A DNA stretch of 64,000 nt from contig OZ245923.1 in the NCBI GenBank assembly GCA_965229725.1, positions 1 to 64,000 of the forward strand. Direction: 5' to 3'. Shown one piece after another: positions 1 through 7,147 of the stretch. The translations under genes were made by a program, and so were the position numbers. The notes below the pieces were generated by a model that did no database searches, was not told where the DNA came from, and worked only from the letters and a program-made list of their open reading frames with translations. This DNA comes from Aquirickettsia sp965229725. GTDB taxonomy: Bacteria; Pseudomonadota; Alphaproteobacteria; Rickettsiales; Midichloriaceae. Every line of letters starts with the position of its first letter. Positions within the stretch are counted from its first letter, which is position 1.

Positions 1-1
1 A

Positions 2-694
2 TTTAGTACGAAGGGATGCGGCACTCATATAGGATGTGAAAAATTGATTATGCCAATAGATGGTTTATTAGATAATTTTATCAACACTCTAAAAGCTTCA
101 TACAACTCTAAAAACTTAAAAGAAATAACTGTTCAAAATCTACAAGCAAGAATTAGAGCTGTATTACTAATGGCTGTCTCAAATGAAGAAAATTCACTGT
201 TACTTGCAACCTCAAATAAATCAGAATCAGCCGTGGGTTATACAACAATATACGGAGATATGTGTGGTGGATTTGCATTTATTAAGGATATATATAAAAC
301 TCAAGTCTATCAACTTGCCAAATGGAGAAATAAAAATATCCCCAAAGGTAGCTTATGCTCAAAAATAGATATAATACCAAATTTCATTATTGAAAGAGAG
401 CCATCTGCAGAACTAAGCCACAACCAAAAAGATTCAGATCAACTTCCACCTTATGATATTCTAGATAAAATTTTATACGATTTGATTGAATTAGATTTGC
501 CACAGAGAAGAGTATCGGAGAAAAATAATGTTAAATTAGATTTAGTAAAATCTATAGCGAATATGGTTAAGAATAGTGAATATAAACGTAGTCAAGCCCC
601 AGTTGGACCTAAAATCTCAACCAAAAGCTTTAATTACGACAGAATTAATCCAATCACATATCAGTTTGATCATGATCAAAGTCATAATATTTGA
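2..694 (+). CDS. nadE: NAD(+) synthetase, C-terminal part (5' end off window)
   Basis: Last step of NAD synthesis: ATP-dependent amidation of deamido-NAD in the cytoplasm. The frame is open from the first bases, so the gene starts outside the window; the TTG at 44 is not a believable start. The visible part is the end of the synthetase domain: a stretch beginning NLQARIRA, then LLATSNKSE, GYTTIYGDMCGGF and YQLAKWRN, all typical of the C-terminal half of glutamine-dependent NadE, and a tail with FNYDRINPIT. The N-terminal glutaminase (nitrilase) domain cannot be seen, so whether this is the glutamine- or ammonia-dependent form is inferred from the motifs. No downstream gene on the same strand is coupled to it. 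Confidence 0.9.
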   Translation, partial: FSTKGCGTHIGCEKLIMPIDGLLDNFINTLKASYNSKNLKEITVQNLQARIRAVLLMAVSNEENSLLLATSNKSESAVGYTTIYGDMCGGFAFIKDIYKTQVYQLAKWRNKNIPKGSLCSKIDIIPNFIIEREPSAELSHNQKDSDQLPPYDILDKILYDLIELDLPQRRVSEKNNVKLDLVKSIANMVKNSEYKRSQAPVGPKISTKSFNYDRINPITYQFDHDQSHNI

Positions 695-699
695 ATGGG

Positions 700-759
700 T
701 CCTCTTGATTAGCGTTTTAATTTAGATCATCCTCTTGATTGGCGTTTTCATTTAGATTA
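700..759. repeat. Two tandem 30-bp units at the 3' end of a small gene
   Basis: Units 700-729 and 730-759 differ at only three positions. Read on the minus strand they encode LNENANQED. In the unit nearer 700 a GAA codon has become TAA, which makes the present stop of the minus-strand gene. The frame stays readable for about twenty more codons beyond that stop, into the 3' end of nadE. Confidence 0.8.
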
Positions 760-1046
760 TTATCATGATTAATCTTAAACTTAACACGAGTCTTTTTCGG
801 CTGATAATCAAAAAGTTCGTTTATATCATCATTAGCACCCTCGTCTTGAGCAATATTCTCGTCTTGAGCAATGTTCTCGTCTTGAGCAGCAACATTGTTT
901 GGTTGTGCCAATACGTTGATTACAATGTCATTATCTTGATTAGCGTTCTCATGAACTATATTACCTACTTCGGCAAGTTCATTGGCATTCGCTTTCATAT
1001 TGTTCTTCAAAGCTTTATAAATATTTTGTTCTCCAGGGCCGCTCAT
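717..1046 (-). CDS. Small acidic Asn/Gln-rich repeat protein, unknown function
   Basis: Not recognised. About 109 residues, hydrophilic and acidic, without signal peptide or membrane segment. It contains a near-perfect tandem repeat (AQDENI repeated, 18-bp DNA unit) and a second repeat type at its end (NENANQEDD). An ATG at 1058 opens the same frame, but GGAG lies just upstream of the second ATG (1046), so I prefer the shorter form starting MSGPGEQ. The opposite strand is also open here but encodes an implausible hydrophobic peptide. The stop lies inside a duplicated 30-bp unit, so the protein may recently have been shortened. Expression is uncertain. Confidence 0.45.
   Translation of the reverse strand: MSGPGEQNIYKALKNNMKANANELAEVGNIVHENANQDNDIVINVLAQPNNVAAQDENIAQDENIAQDEGANDDINELFDYQPKKTRVKFKINHDNNLNENANQEDDLN
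841..890. repeat. 18-bp tandem repeat, about 2.8 copies
   Basis: The unit TCGTCTTGAGCAATATTC recurs at 841, 859 and 877; the last copy is partial. It is in frame within the minus-strand gene at 717-1046 and encodes AQDENI units, so copy-number change would not break that frame. Confidence 0.85.
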
Positions 1047-1215
1047 AGTTATCTCCATAAAAGTTTGTTATATGCAGTCTAGGGTATTTATTTCGATAAT
1101 TTTTTCAAGTAAAAATAAGCCTATATATATAGCAAATACTAAAAATAGATGGCAAATTAATTAGATGATTTAAGAATCATGAAGACAGGAATGATTGCAT
1201 CGTTATATTTAAATC

Positions 1216-1617
1216 CTAGCTTTTTGATATTTCTTGAATTTTTTTGATTACGGAGAACAATCCATTGCTTCTGCTAGGCGTTAAATTATTTTTTAAATCC
1301 AGCTGCTCAAATGTATCCATGAAATCTATTTGATTTATTTCCTCTTTTGTTTTGCCTGAATAAATGCGAAGCACTATTGCAAGCAAGCCTTTTACTATTA
1401 AAGCATCACTATCTGCCAAAAAAAATATTCTCCCTTGTTCTTCTTTAGAAATCAACCAAACTTGACTAACGCACCCACTTACTTTATTTTTATCTATTTT
1501 TTCTTTCGCATCTAATTTTGGTAATCTCTTCCCAAGCTCAATAATATATGAATACTTTTCTTCCCAGTCATCAAATAATTCAAAATCTTCAATCAGTTGC
1601 TTTATTTCTTTGTTCAT
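1216..1617 (-). CDS. sufE: SufE-like cysteine desulfuration protein
   Basis: Accepts persulfide sulfur from SufS and passes it to the SufBCD scaffold. 133 residues, the usual SufE size. The sulfur-accepting cysteine is visible as C49 in KVSGCVSQVW, and the tail with LTPSRSNGL is typical of the family. It is divergent from rrf2-sufBCDST, separated by about 80 bp of shared promoter DNA, so its control is probably linked to that operon. No clear Shine-Dalgarno precedes the ATG. Confidence 0.93.
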   Translation of the reverse strand: MNKEIKQLIEDFELFDDWEEKYSYIIELGKRLPKLDAKEKIDKNKVSGCVSQVWLISKEEQGRIFFLADSDALIVKGLLAIVLRIYSGKTKEEINQIDFMDTFEQLDLKNNLTPSRSNGLFSVIKKIQEISKS

Positions 1618-1624
1618 TTTGTTG

Positions 1625-1653
1625 TTGACCAGTGTTTATGCTAGATATATAAT
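1625..1653 (+). promoter_or_regulatory. Sigma70-type promoter of the suf operon
   Basis: TTGACC at 1625-1630, a 17-bp spacer and a consensus TATAAT at 1648-1653. It points towards rrf2 (ATG 1697) and predicts a transcript start near 1660, at the edge of the 16-bp palindrome. Strength and position are predictions from sequence. Confidence 0.75.
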
Positions 1654-1660
1654 TGGGACA

Positions 1661-1676
1661 AAAATAGTACTATTTT
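1661..1676. promoter_or_regulatory. Perfect 16-bp palindrome, candidate Rrf2 operator
   Basis: AAAATAGTACTATTTT is a perfect palindrome lying just after the plus-strand -10 box. Its left half (AAAATA) is also the complement of a TATTTT -10 box for the minus-strand sufE promoter. A dimeric Rrf2 regulator encoded 20 bp downstream is the natural candidate to bind it. The binding itself is inferred. Confidence 0.65.
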
Positions 1677-1689
1677 GAAAAAATTTCAA
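1661..1689 (-). promoter_or_regulatory. Candidate promoter of sufE
   Basis: On the minus strand, TTGAAA (1689-1684), a 17-bp spacer and TATTTT (1666-1661) face sufE. The -10 box is half of the 16-bp palindrome, so one bound regulator could cover both divergent promoters. Confidence 0.5.
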
Positions 1690-1696
1690 TATTATT

Positions 1697-2146
1697 ATGA
1701 TAAAAGTTAATAGATTAACTGATTATGCAACATTAATTATATGCGAGATGGCAACGAAAAAAGGTGAAATAATTAGTGCTAAAATACTCAGTGAAAAAAC
1801 GAAAATTAGTGAAGCAACAGTAATAAAGTTACTCAAAATGCTGTTAAAAAAAGATATTATAAAGTCACATAGAGGAACTTCTGGTGGATATAAATTGATT
1901 AAAGAGCTTGGCGAAATAAGTATTTTAGATGTTGTTGAAGCAATTGAAGGGGAAATTGCACTTACCCTTTGTGGTAAGGGTAATGCAAGTAACCAAAATA
2001 ATTGTGAGTATACTAATGGATGCAAAGTGAAGCATGGCTGGAACAAGATTAATAGCCTATTTATGTTGGCTTTACAGAGATTTACCATCAAAGATTTTAT
2101 TGATGATGATACCTATTTTCAACTTGAAAAGGTGAGAGGAGCATGA
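1697..2146 (+). CDS. Rrf2-family Fe-S-sensing transcription regulator of the suf operon
   Basis: 149-residue regulator with an N-terminal winged helix (ISEATVIKLLKMLLKKDI, then the wing HRGTSGGY). Three cysteines, C92, C103 and C109, sit in the region where IscR-type proteins bind a [2Fe-2S] cluster, so Fe-S sensing is likely. It is the first gene of the suf operon, and its stop overlaps the sufB start (ATGA), indicating coupled translation. The start has no good Shine-Dalgarno. The perfect palindrome 20 bp upstream suggests autoregulation. I cannot tell IscR from SufR or RirA-like function by sequence alone. Confidence 0.9.
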   Translation: MIKVNRLTDYATLIICEMATKKGEIISAKILSEKTKISEATVIKLLKMLLKKDIIKSHRGTSGGYKLIKELGEISILDVVEAIEGEIALTLCGKGNASNQNNCEYTNGCKVKHGWNKINSLFMLALQRFTIKDFIDDDTYFQLEKVRGA

Positions 2147-3588
2147 CAAATACTATCTCAGCACATGAAGAATATCTTAATAAGGACTATAAGCATGGTT
2201 TTGTCACCAACATAGAGTCTGTTAAACCTAAAAAAGGATTGGATGAGAAGATTGTAGAATACATCTCCAATAAGAAATCTGAGCCAAAATGGATGTTAGA
2301 AAAAAGGATGCTTGCTTATAAAGTATGGATGAATATGAAAGAGCCAAACTGGGCAAAGATAAAGCATCCAAAGATTGATTTTCAGGATATATATTATTAT
2401 TCAGAGCCAAAAGTTAAAAAGAAATTAAACAGTTTAGATGAGGTTGATCCAGATATCCTAAAAACATATCAAAAATTAGGAATTCCAATTCATGAACAAA
2501 AAGCATTAGCAGGTGTTGCAGTAGATGCTGTTTTTGACAGCGTTTCAATTGCGACGACCTACAAAGATGCGCTCAAAGAAAAGGGGGTTATTTTTTGCTC
2601 CATATCTGAAGCTATCAGAGAGCATCCGGAATTAGTAAAGAAATATTTTGCATCAGTTGTTCCTAATTCAGATAATTATTTTGTGGCATTAAATTCTGCC
2701 GTTTTTAGTGATGGAACGTTTGTTTATATTCCTAAAAATACAAAATGCCCCATGGAGTTATCGACTTATTTTAGAATAAATGAGGCCAAAACAGGACAAT
2801 TTGAGCGTACGCTTATTATAGCGGATGAGGGAAGTGAGGTAAGTTATCTTGAGGGCTGCACAGCTCCTCAAAGGGATGAAAATCAACTCCATGCTGCAGT
2901 TGTTGAGCTAATAGCGCTCAAAGATGCTACGATAAAATATTCAACCGTTCAAAATTGGTATCCTGGTGATAAAAATGGAAGGGGTGGAATATATAATTTC
3001 GTAACAAAAAGAGGGCTATGCAAAGGCAGTGGCTCTAAAATTTCTTGGACGCAACTTGAAACAGGCTCTGCAATTACTTGGAAATATCCAAGTTGTATTC
3101 TAAAAGGAGATAATTCTATTGGTGAATTCTATTCCGTTGCACTTACCAATAATCATCAACAGGCTGATACTGGCACTAAAATGATACATGTTGGTAGAAA
3201 CACATCTAGCACAATAATTTCAAAAGGAATTTCAGCAGGCAAAAGTGCCAATACATACAGAGGGTTGGTGAATATTTTGCCATCTGCAAGAGGTGCAAGA
3301 AATTTCACACAATGTGATTCGTTATTAATTGGAAAAAGTTGCTCTGCATCAACTATTCCATACATTGAAGTTAAAAATAATTCATCAAACATTGAGCATG
3401 AGGCAACTACGTCAAAAATTGGTGAAGACCAACTGCAGTATTGTTTACAAAGGGGGATTACTACAGAAAATGCCATATCATTAATTGTTAATGGGTTCTG
3501 TAAAAATGTTTTGAATGAATTGCCTATGGAATTTGCAGTAGAAGCAAAGGCGCTCCTTAGTGTGAATCTTGAAGGTGCGGTTGGATAA
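2143..3588 (+). CDS. sufB: Fe-S cluster scaffold subunit SufB
   Basis: Scaffold subunit of the SufBC2D complex on which clusters are built from SufS/SufE sulfur. 481 residues, normal family length. It carries typical SufB stretches such as GVAVDAVFDSVSIATTY, YFRINEAKTGQFERTL and the C-terminal NGFCKNVLNELPMEFA with its conserved cysteine. A good Shine-Dalgarno (GAGAGGAG) sits inside the end of the regulator gene, and the ATG overlaps that gene's stop. It is followed 26 bp later by sufC. Confidence 0.98.
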   Translation: MTNTISAHEEYLNKDYKHGFVTNIESVKPKKGLDEKIVEYISNKKSEPKWMLEKRMLAYKVWMNMKEPNWAKIKHPKIDFQDIYYYSEPKVKKKLNSLDEVDPDILKTYQKLGIPIHEQKALAGVAVDAVFDSVSIATTYKDALKEKGVIFCSISEAIREHPELVKKYFASVVPNSDNYFVALNSAVFSDGTFVYIPKNTKCPMELSTYFRINEAKTGQFERTLIIADEGSEVSYLEGCTAPQRDENQLHAAVVELIALKDATIKYSTVQNWYPGDKNGRGGIYNFVTKRGLCKGSGSKISWTQLETGSAITWKYPSCILKGDNSIGEFYSVALTNNHQQADTGTKMIHVGRNTSSTIISKGISAGKSANTYRGLVNILPSARGARNFTQCDSLLIGKSCSASTIPYIEVKNNSSNIEHEATTSKIGEDQLQYCLQRGITTENAISLIVNGFCKNVLNELPMEFAVEAKALLSVNLEGAVG

Positions 3589-3614
3589 AATTTAATGTTT
3601 ATGTCAGTATATAT

Positions 3615-4355
3615 ATGTTATTAGAAGTATCAAATTTAAGTGTTAGTGCAAATGGTAAGAAAATACTTGCCAATTTGAATTTAAATATTAGCAAGGGTGA
3701 GGTTCATACTATTATGGGGCCAAATGGTACTGGTAAAAGTACTCTTGCGAATGTCATTTCAGGAAAAGATGGTTATGATATAACAGGTGGAAGCATAAAA
3801 CTATCCTCCAAGGATCTATCTCAAATTCCTTCAGATGAAAGAGCTAGGCTGGGTATATTTATGTCTTTTCAACATCCAATAGAAATACCTGGAGTTAGCT
3901 GGAATAGTTTTTTAAAAGCATCGATAAATGCAGTTAGAAAGGAGCAAGGAAAGGAAGATATCTCACCTGTTGATTTCATGAAGGAATTGAAGGAGAAAGC
4001 GGAATTGCTTGGAATTGACTATAAACTATTAAAAAGGGATGTTAATCATGGCTTTTCAGGTGGTGAAAAGAAGAAATTTGAAATTTTACAAATGCTGCTG
4101 TTAAAGCCAAAACTTGTTATATTGGATGAAATAGATTCAGGTCTTGATGTTGATGCACTAAGAGTAATTGCAAAAAATATTAATGATTTTAGAAGTAAGG
4201 AAAATTCAATAATAATTATAACGCATTACAATAGGCTTTTGGATTATGTAGTCCCTGATTTTGTTCATATTTTTTCCAATGGAACAATTGTGAAATCTGG
4301 TGATAAAAATTTAGCTAAGGAAGTAGAAGATCAGGGTTATGATGACTTCAAATAA
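3615..4355 (+). CDS. sufC: SUF ATPase subunit SufC
   Basis: ABC-type ATPase that drives conformational change of the SufB/SufD scaffold; cytoplasmic, not a transporter. 246 residues with Walker A GPNGTGKST, signature FSGGEKKKFE, Walker B LVILDEIDSGLD and the H-loop histidine in ITHYNRLL. It lies between sufB and sufD and shares 17 bp with the longer reading of sufD. Confidence 0.98.
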   Translation: MLLEVSNLSVSANGKKILANLNLNISKGEVHTIMGPNGTGKSTLANVISGKDGYDITGGSIKLSSKDLSQIPSDERARLGIFMSFQHPIEIPGVSWNSFLKASINAVRKEQGKEDISPVDFMKELKEKAELLGIDYKLLKRDVNHGFSGGEKKKFEILQMLLLKPKLVILDEIDSGLDVDALRVIAKNINDFRSKENSIIIITHYNRLLDYVVPDFVHIFSNGTIVKSGDKNLAKEVEDQGYDDFK

Positions 4356-5499
4356 AATGAATGCAAAGTTAAAATTACCATCTAAAAGGGATGAAAAATG
4401 GAGATATTCAGATTTAAAATTATTAGAAATACCTAACAGTGAAGCTAGTGAACTAACAAGAGAGCGCACTTTTTTAACCCAGGATGAAAATCTTTACTAT
4501 ATTGTGCTTTTGGATGGAAAATTTTGTAAAGAACAATCAGTTTTACCTAAAGGTGGTATAGAAATATCTTGCTCCAAAGACAATATTGCTAAGTTTCATG
4601 AGGGACTAAAATTTGAGAACAAATTCCAAGTATTACAGAATTTAGATAATAATGATCATATTGTTTTGATTAACATTACTGAAAATATTGATAAACCAGT
4701 TAAATTAATCAAATTAACTTCATCTAATGCTGCCTTTTTTACAACTTTTTTAAAGCTAGAAAAAAATTGCAATGTAAAATTTTATGAAAATTTTATTCAA
4801 CAAGGAGAGCATAAAAATTTTATAAATAATGTAACAAGGATTAATCTAGGTGATTATGCAAGTTGCAAACACGTTGTCCAGAAGGATTTTGAGGGCGAGG
4901 TTAGATTTATTAATACTCTCGAGATTGTTTGTGATGCTAATTCTATTTATGAAAATTATTCGGTGAATGCTATTGATAAATCTTATAGATTTGAGTCTGA
5001 GGTTCATCTAAATGGTATAGGTGCAAAGGCAAGTTTTAATGGTGTTAATATAGCTAATAACAATCAAGCATATGATATCGTAATAGATATCAAGCACAAT
5101 GCTTCTGATACCTTTAGTAATCAACACTATAATCAAGTGTTAAATAATAATTCTTCAGGCTCATTTTATAGTAATGTAGAGATATCTAAATCGCTTAACG
5201 CAGTAGAGGCTCATCAATTAAATAAAAATTTGCTTATAGATGAAAAATCTGTGGTTTGTTCTAGACCAATGCTTGATATAAATTCTGATGATGTTATATG
5301 CTCTCATGGTTCTACAGCTGGTAATATAGATGAGGAAGCATTGAATTATTTTGCATCTAGAGGAATTAAACTTCAACATGCTAAACAATTGATTATTATA
5401 GGATTATTAAAATCTGTTTTTTCAGATTGTAAGTTGGATGATTTTGAAGTTGAAAATTTATATAGACAAATTGCCCATAGTATTGAATTTTATGAATAA
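4339..5499 (+). CDS. sufD: Fe-S cluster assembly subunit SufD
   Basis: Partner of SufB in the SufBC2D scaffold. 386 residues; weakly conserved N-terminus, then the SufB/SufD beta-helix core and the diagnostic C-terminal part (VVCSRPMLDINSDDVICSHG, then GNIDEEALNYFASRG). The start is uncertain: ATG at 4339 or 4342 would overlap sufC by up to 17 bp, while ATG at 4357 lies just after the sufC stop. The 3' end overlaps the start of sufS by 8 bp. Confidence 0.95.
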   Translation: MMTSNKMNAKLKLPSKRDEKWRYSDLKLLEIPNSEASELTRERTFLTQDENLYYIVLLDGKFCKEQSVLPKGGIEISCSKDNIAKFHEGLKFENKFQVLQNLDNNDHIVLINITENIDKPVKLIKLTSSNAAFFTTFLKLEKNCNVKFYENFIQQGEHKNFINNVTRINLGDYASCKHVVQKDFEGEVRFINTLEIVCDANSIYENYSVNAIDKSYRFESEVHLNGIGAKASFNGVNIANNNQAYDIVIDIKHNASDTFSNQHYNQVLNNNSSGSFYSNVEISKSLNAVEAHQLNKNLLIDEKSVVCSRPMLDINSDDVICSHGSTAGNIDEEALNYFASRGIKLQHAKQLIIIGLLKSVFSDCKLDDFEVENLYRQIAHSIEFYE

Positions 5500-6688
5500 A
5501 ATACGCAAAGATTTTCCATTTTTTAATCAAAAAAATTGTATAACTTTTTTGGATTCAGCTGCAAGCAGTCAAAAACCAAAATGTGTGATTGATAAGCTTG
5601 TAGAATTTTATTCGTATAATTTTGCAAATATTCATAGAGGGATTTATGACTTAAGTGCAAAGGCCACAGAAGACTTTGAAAAGGTAAGATCCAGTGTTGC
5701 AAAATTTATCAATGCCAGCTCAGATAAAGAAATAATATTTACAAAAAGTGCAACCGAAGGAATCAATCTTGTTGCACACTCGTTTGGGAAAAAGTTCATT
5801 AATGAAGGAGATGAGATATTAATTTCTGCTATGGAGCATCACTCTAATATTGTTCCCTGGCAACAACTGTGCGACGAAAAAAATGCCACATTAAAAATTA
5901 TACCTATTTCTGAGGATGGTAATCTTAAACTTGATGAGTATGAAAAATTGATTTCTACAAAAGTTAAGCTTATTGCAATCACCCATATGTCAAATGTCTT
6001 TGGGTCAGTTATTGATATTAAAAGGGTAGTAAAGATTGCTAAAAAATATGGGGCAAGGGTTTTGGTAGATGCCTGTCAATCAGTGGCGCACACGAAAATA
6101 GATGTTACAGATTTGGATTGTGATTTTCTGGTATTTTCATCTCATAAACTATATGGTCCAACAGGAGTAGGGGGTTTATATGGAAAATATGATTTATTAG
6201 ATTCTATGGATGTATATCAAACAGGTGGCTCAATGATAGAAGATGTATCATTTGAAAAAACTACATTTTTAAAGCCCCCACATAAATTTGAAGCAGGTAC
6301 CCCAGCAATTGCAGAAGTTATAGCATTCGGTGAGGCATTGAATTATTTAAGCTCAATAGATTTATTGAAGCATTGGCAAGAAGAAAAGGAAATTGCAAAG
6401 TATATAAGAAACGAGACCCAGAAATTGAAAAATTTCAAAATTTGGGGGGATAACGAAGAGACAAGTATTATTTCAATAACTCACAAAAATGCACATCATT
6501 CAGACGTTGGTGAAATCCTCAATAAAAGCAAAGTTGCTATTAGAACAGGTCACCATTGCGCAAAACCACTAATGGATTTTCTCAGGATTTCTGGTGTAGC
6601 AAGAATATCTTTGGGCATATATAATAACTTAGAAGATGCAGATGCACTGATAGAAGCCTTAAAAAAAGTTAATAAATTTTTTATATAA
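5492..6688 (+). CDS. sufS: Cysteine desulfurase SufS
   Basis: PLP enzyme that removes sulfur from cysteine and hands it to SufE. The reading frame extends upstream to 5438, but the family N-terminus (NKIRKDFPFF) fits the ATG at 5492, giving 398 residues and an 8-bp overlap with sufD. Visible features are the PLP lysine in SSHKLYGPTG, the cofactor-binding VDACQSVAH, and the active-site cysteine in RTGHHCAKPLM, the group II arrangement that needs a SufE partner. That fits with sufE being present. Confidence 0.97.
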   Translation: MNKIRKDFPFFNQKNCITFLDSAASSQKPKCVIDKLVEFYSYNFANIHRGIYDLSAKATEDFEKVRSSVAKFINASSDKEIIFTKSATEGINLVAHSFGKKFINEGDEILISAMEHHSNIVPWQQLCDEKNATLKIIPISEDGNLKLDEYEKLISTKVKLIAITHMSNVFGSVIDIKRVVKIAKKYGARVLVDACQSVAHTKIDVTDLDCDFLVFSSHKLYGPTGVGGLYGKYDLLDSMDVYQTGGSMIEDVSFEKTTFLKPPHKFEAGTPAIAEVIAFGEALNYLSSIDLLKHWQEEKEIAKYIRNETQKLKNFKIWGDNEETSIISITHKNAHHSDVGEILNKSKVAIRTGHHCAKPLMDFLRISGVARISLGIYNNLEDADALIEALKKVNKFFI

Positions 6689-6693
6689 TATTC

Positions 6694-7083
6694 ATGGAAC
6701 TAAAAGATTTTATAAAACAAGGAAGCGAAAGCATATTTAGAGATTTTACTGAGGAAGAATTAAGCAATATTAATGAAATCAATGGAATAAAGGATAAGGT
6801 AATAGCAATACTTAAGCTTATATATGATCCAGAAATATCGGTAAATATTTGGGATTTAGGGTTAATTTATAACATTGATATTTCTTCAGATAATGTGATT
6901 AATATAGAAATGACATTAACCTCCCCAACTTGTCCAGTTGCCGATGCTATACCTCAAGAAATCAAGAATAAGATTAAATCTATAACTAAGGTTAAAGAAG
7001 TAAATGTAGAGCTTGTTTGGGAACCAAAATGGGATAAATCAATGATGAGCGAAGAAGCAAAATTTATTTTAGACATGATGTAA
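6694..7083 (+). CDS. sufT: SufT / MIP18-family (DUF59) Fe-S maturation factor
   Basis: Auxiliary protein for Fe-S protein maturation. 129 residues with the DUF59 core (KLIYDPEISVNIWDLGLIY, then TLTSPTCPVADAIP, with the conserved cysteine). It is five bases downstream of sufS and ends the operon. No A-type carrier gene (sufA/erpA) follows, so that function must be elsewhere if present. Confidence 0.92.
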   Translation: MELKDFIKQGSESIFRDFTEEELSNINEINGIKDKVIAILKLIYDPEISVNIWDLGLIYNIDISSDNVINIEMTLTSPTCPVADAIPQEIKNKIKSITKVKEVNVELVWEPKWDKSMMSEEAKFILDMM

Positions 7084-7147
7084 TTGATATTATGTTTATA
7101 GTATTCTATAAGTTATTGAAAATCATTTAAGTGCTAACTTTGATTTT

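Noticed and set aside
765..1082. Plus-strand open frame over the repeats
   Set aside because: Hydrophobic, repeat-derived peptide without a Shine-Dalgarno; the opposite strand has a good one and a more natural composition.
5438..5491. Longer reading of sufS
   Set aside because: The added 18 residues come from sufD sequence in another frame; the family N-terminus begins at 5492.
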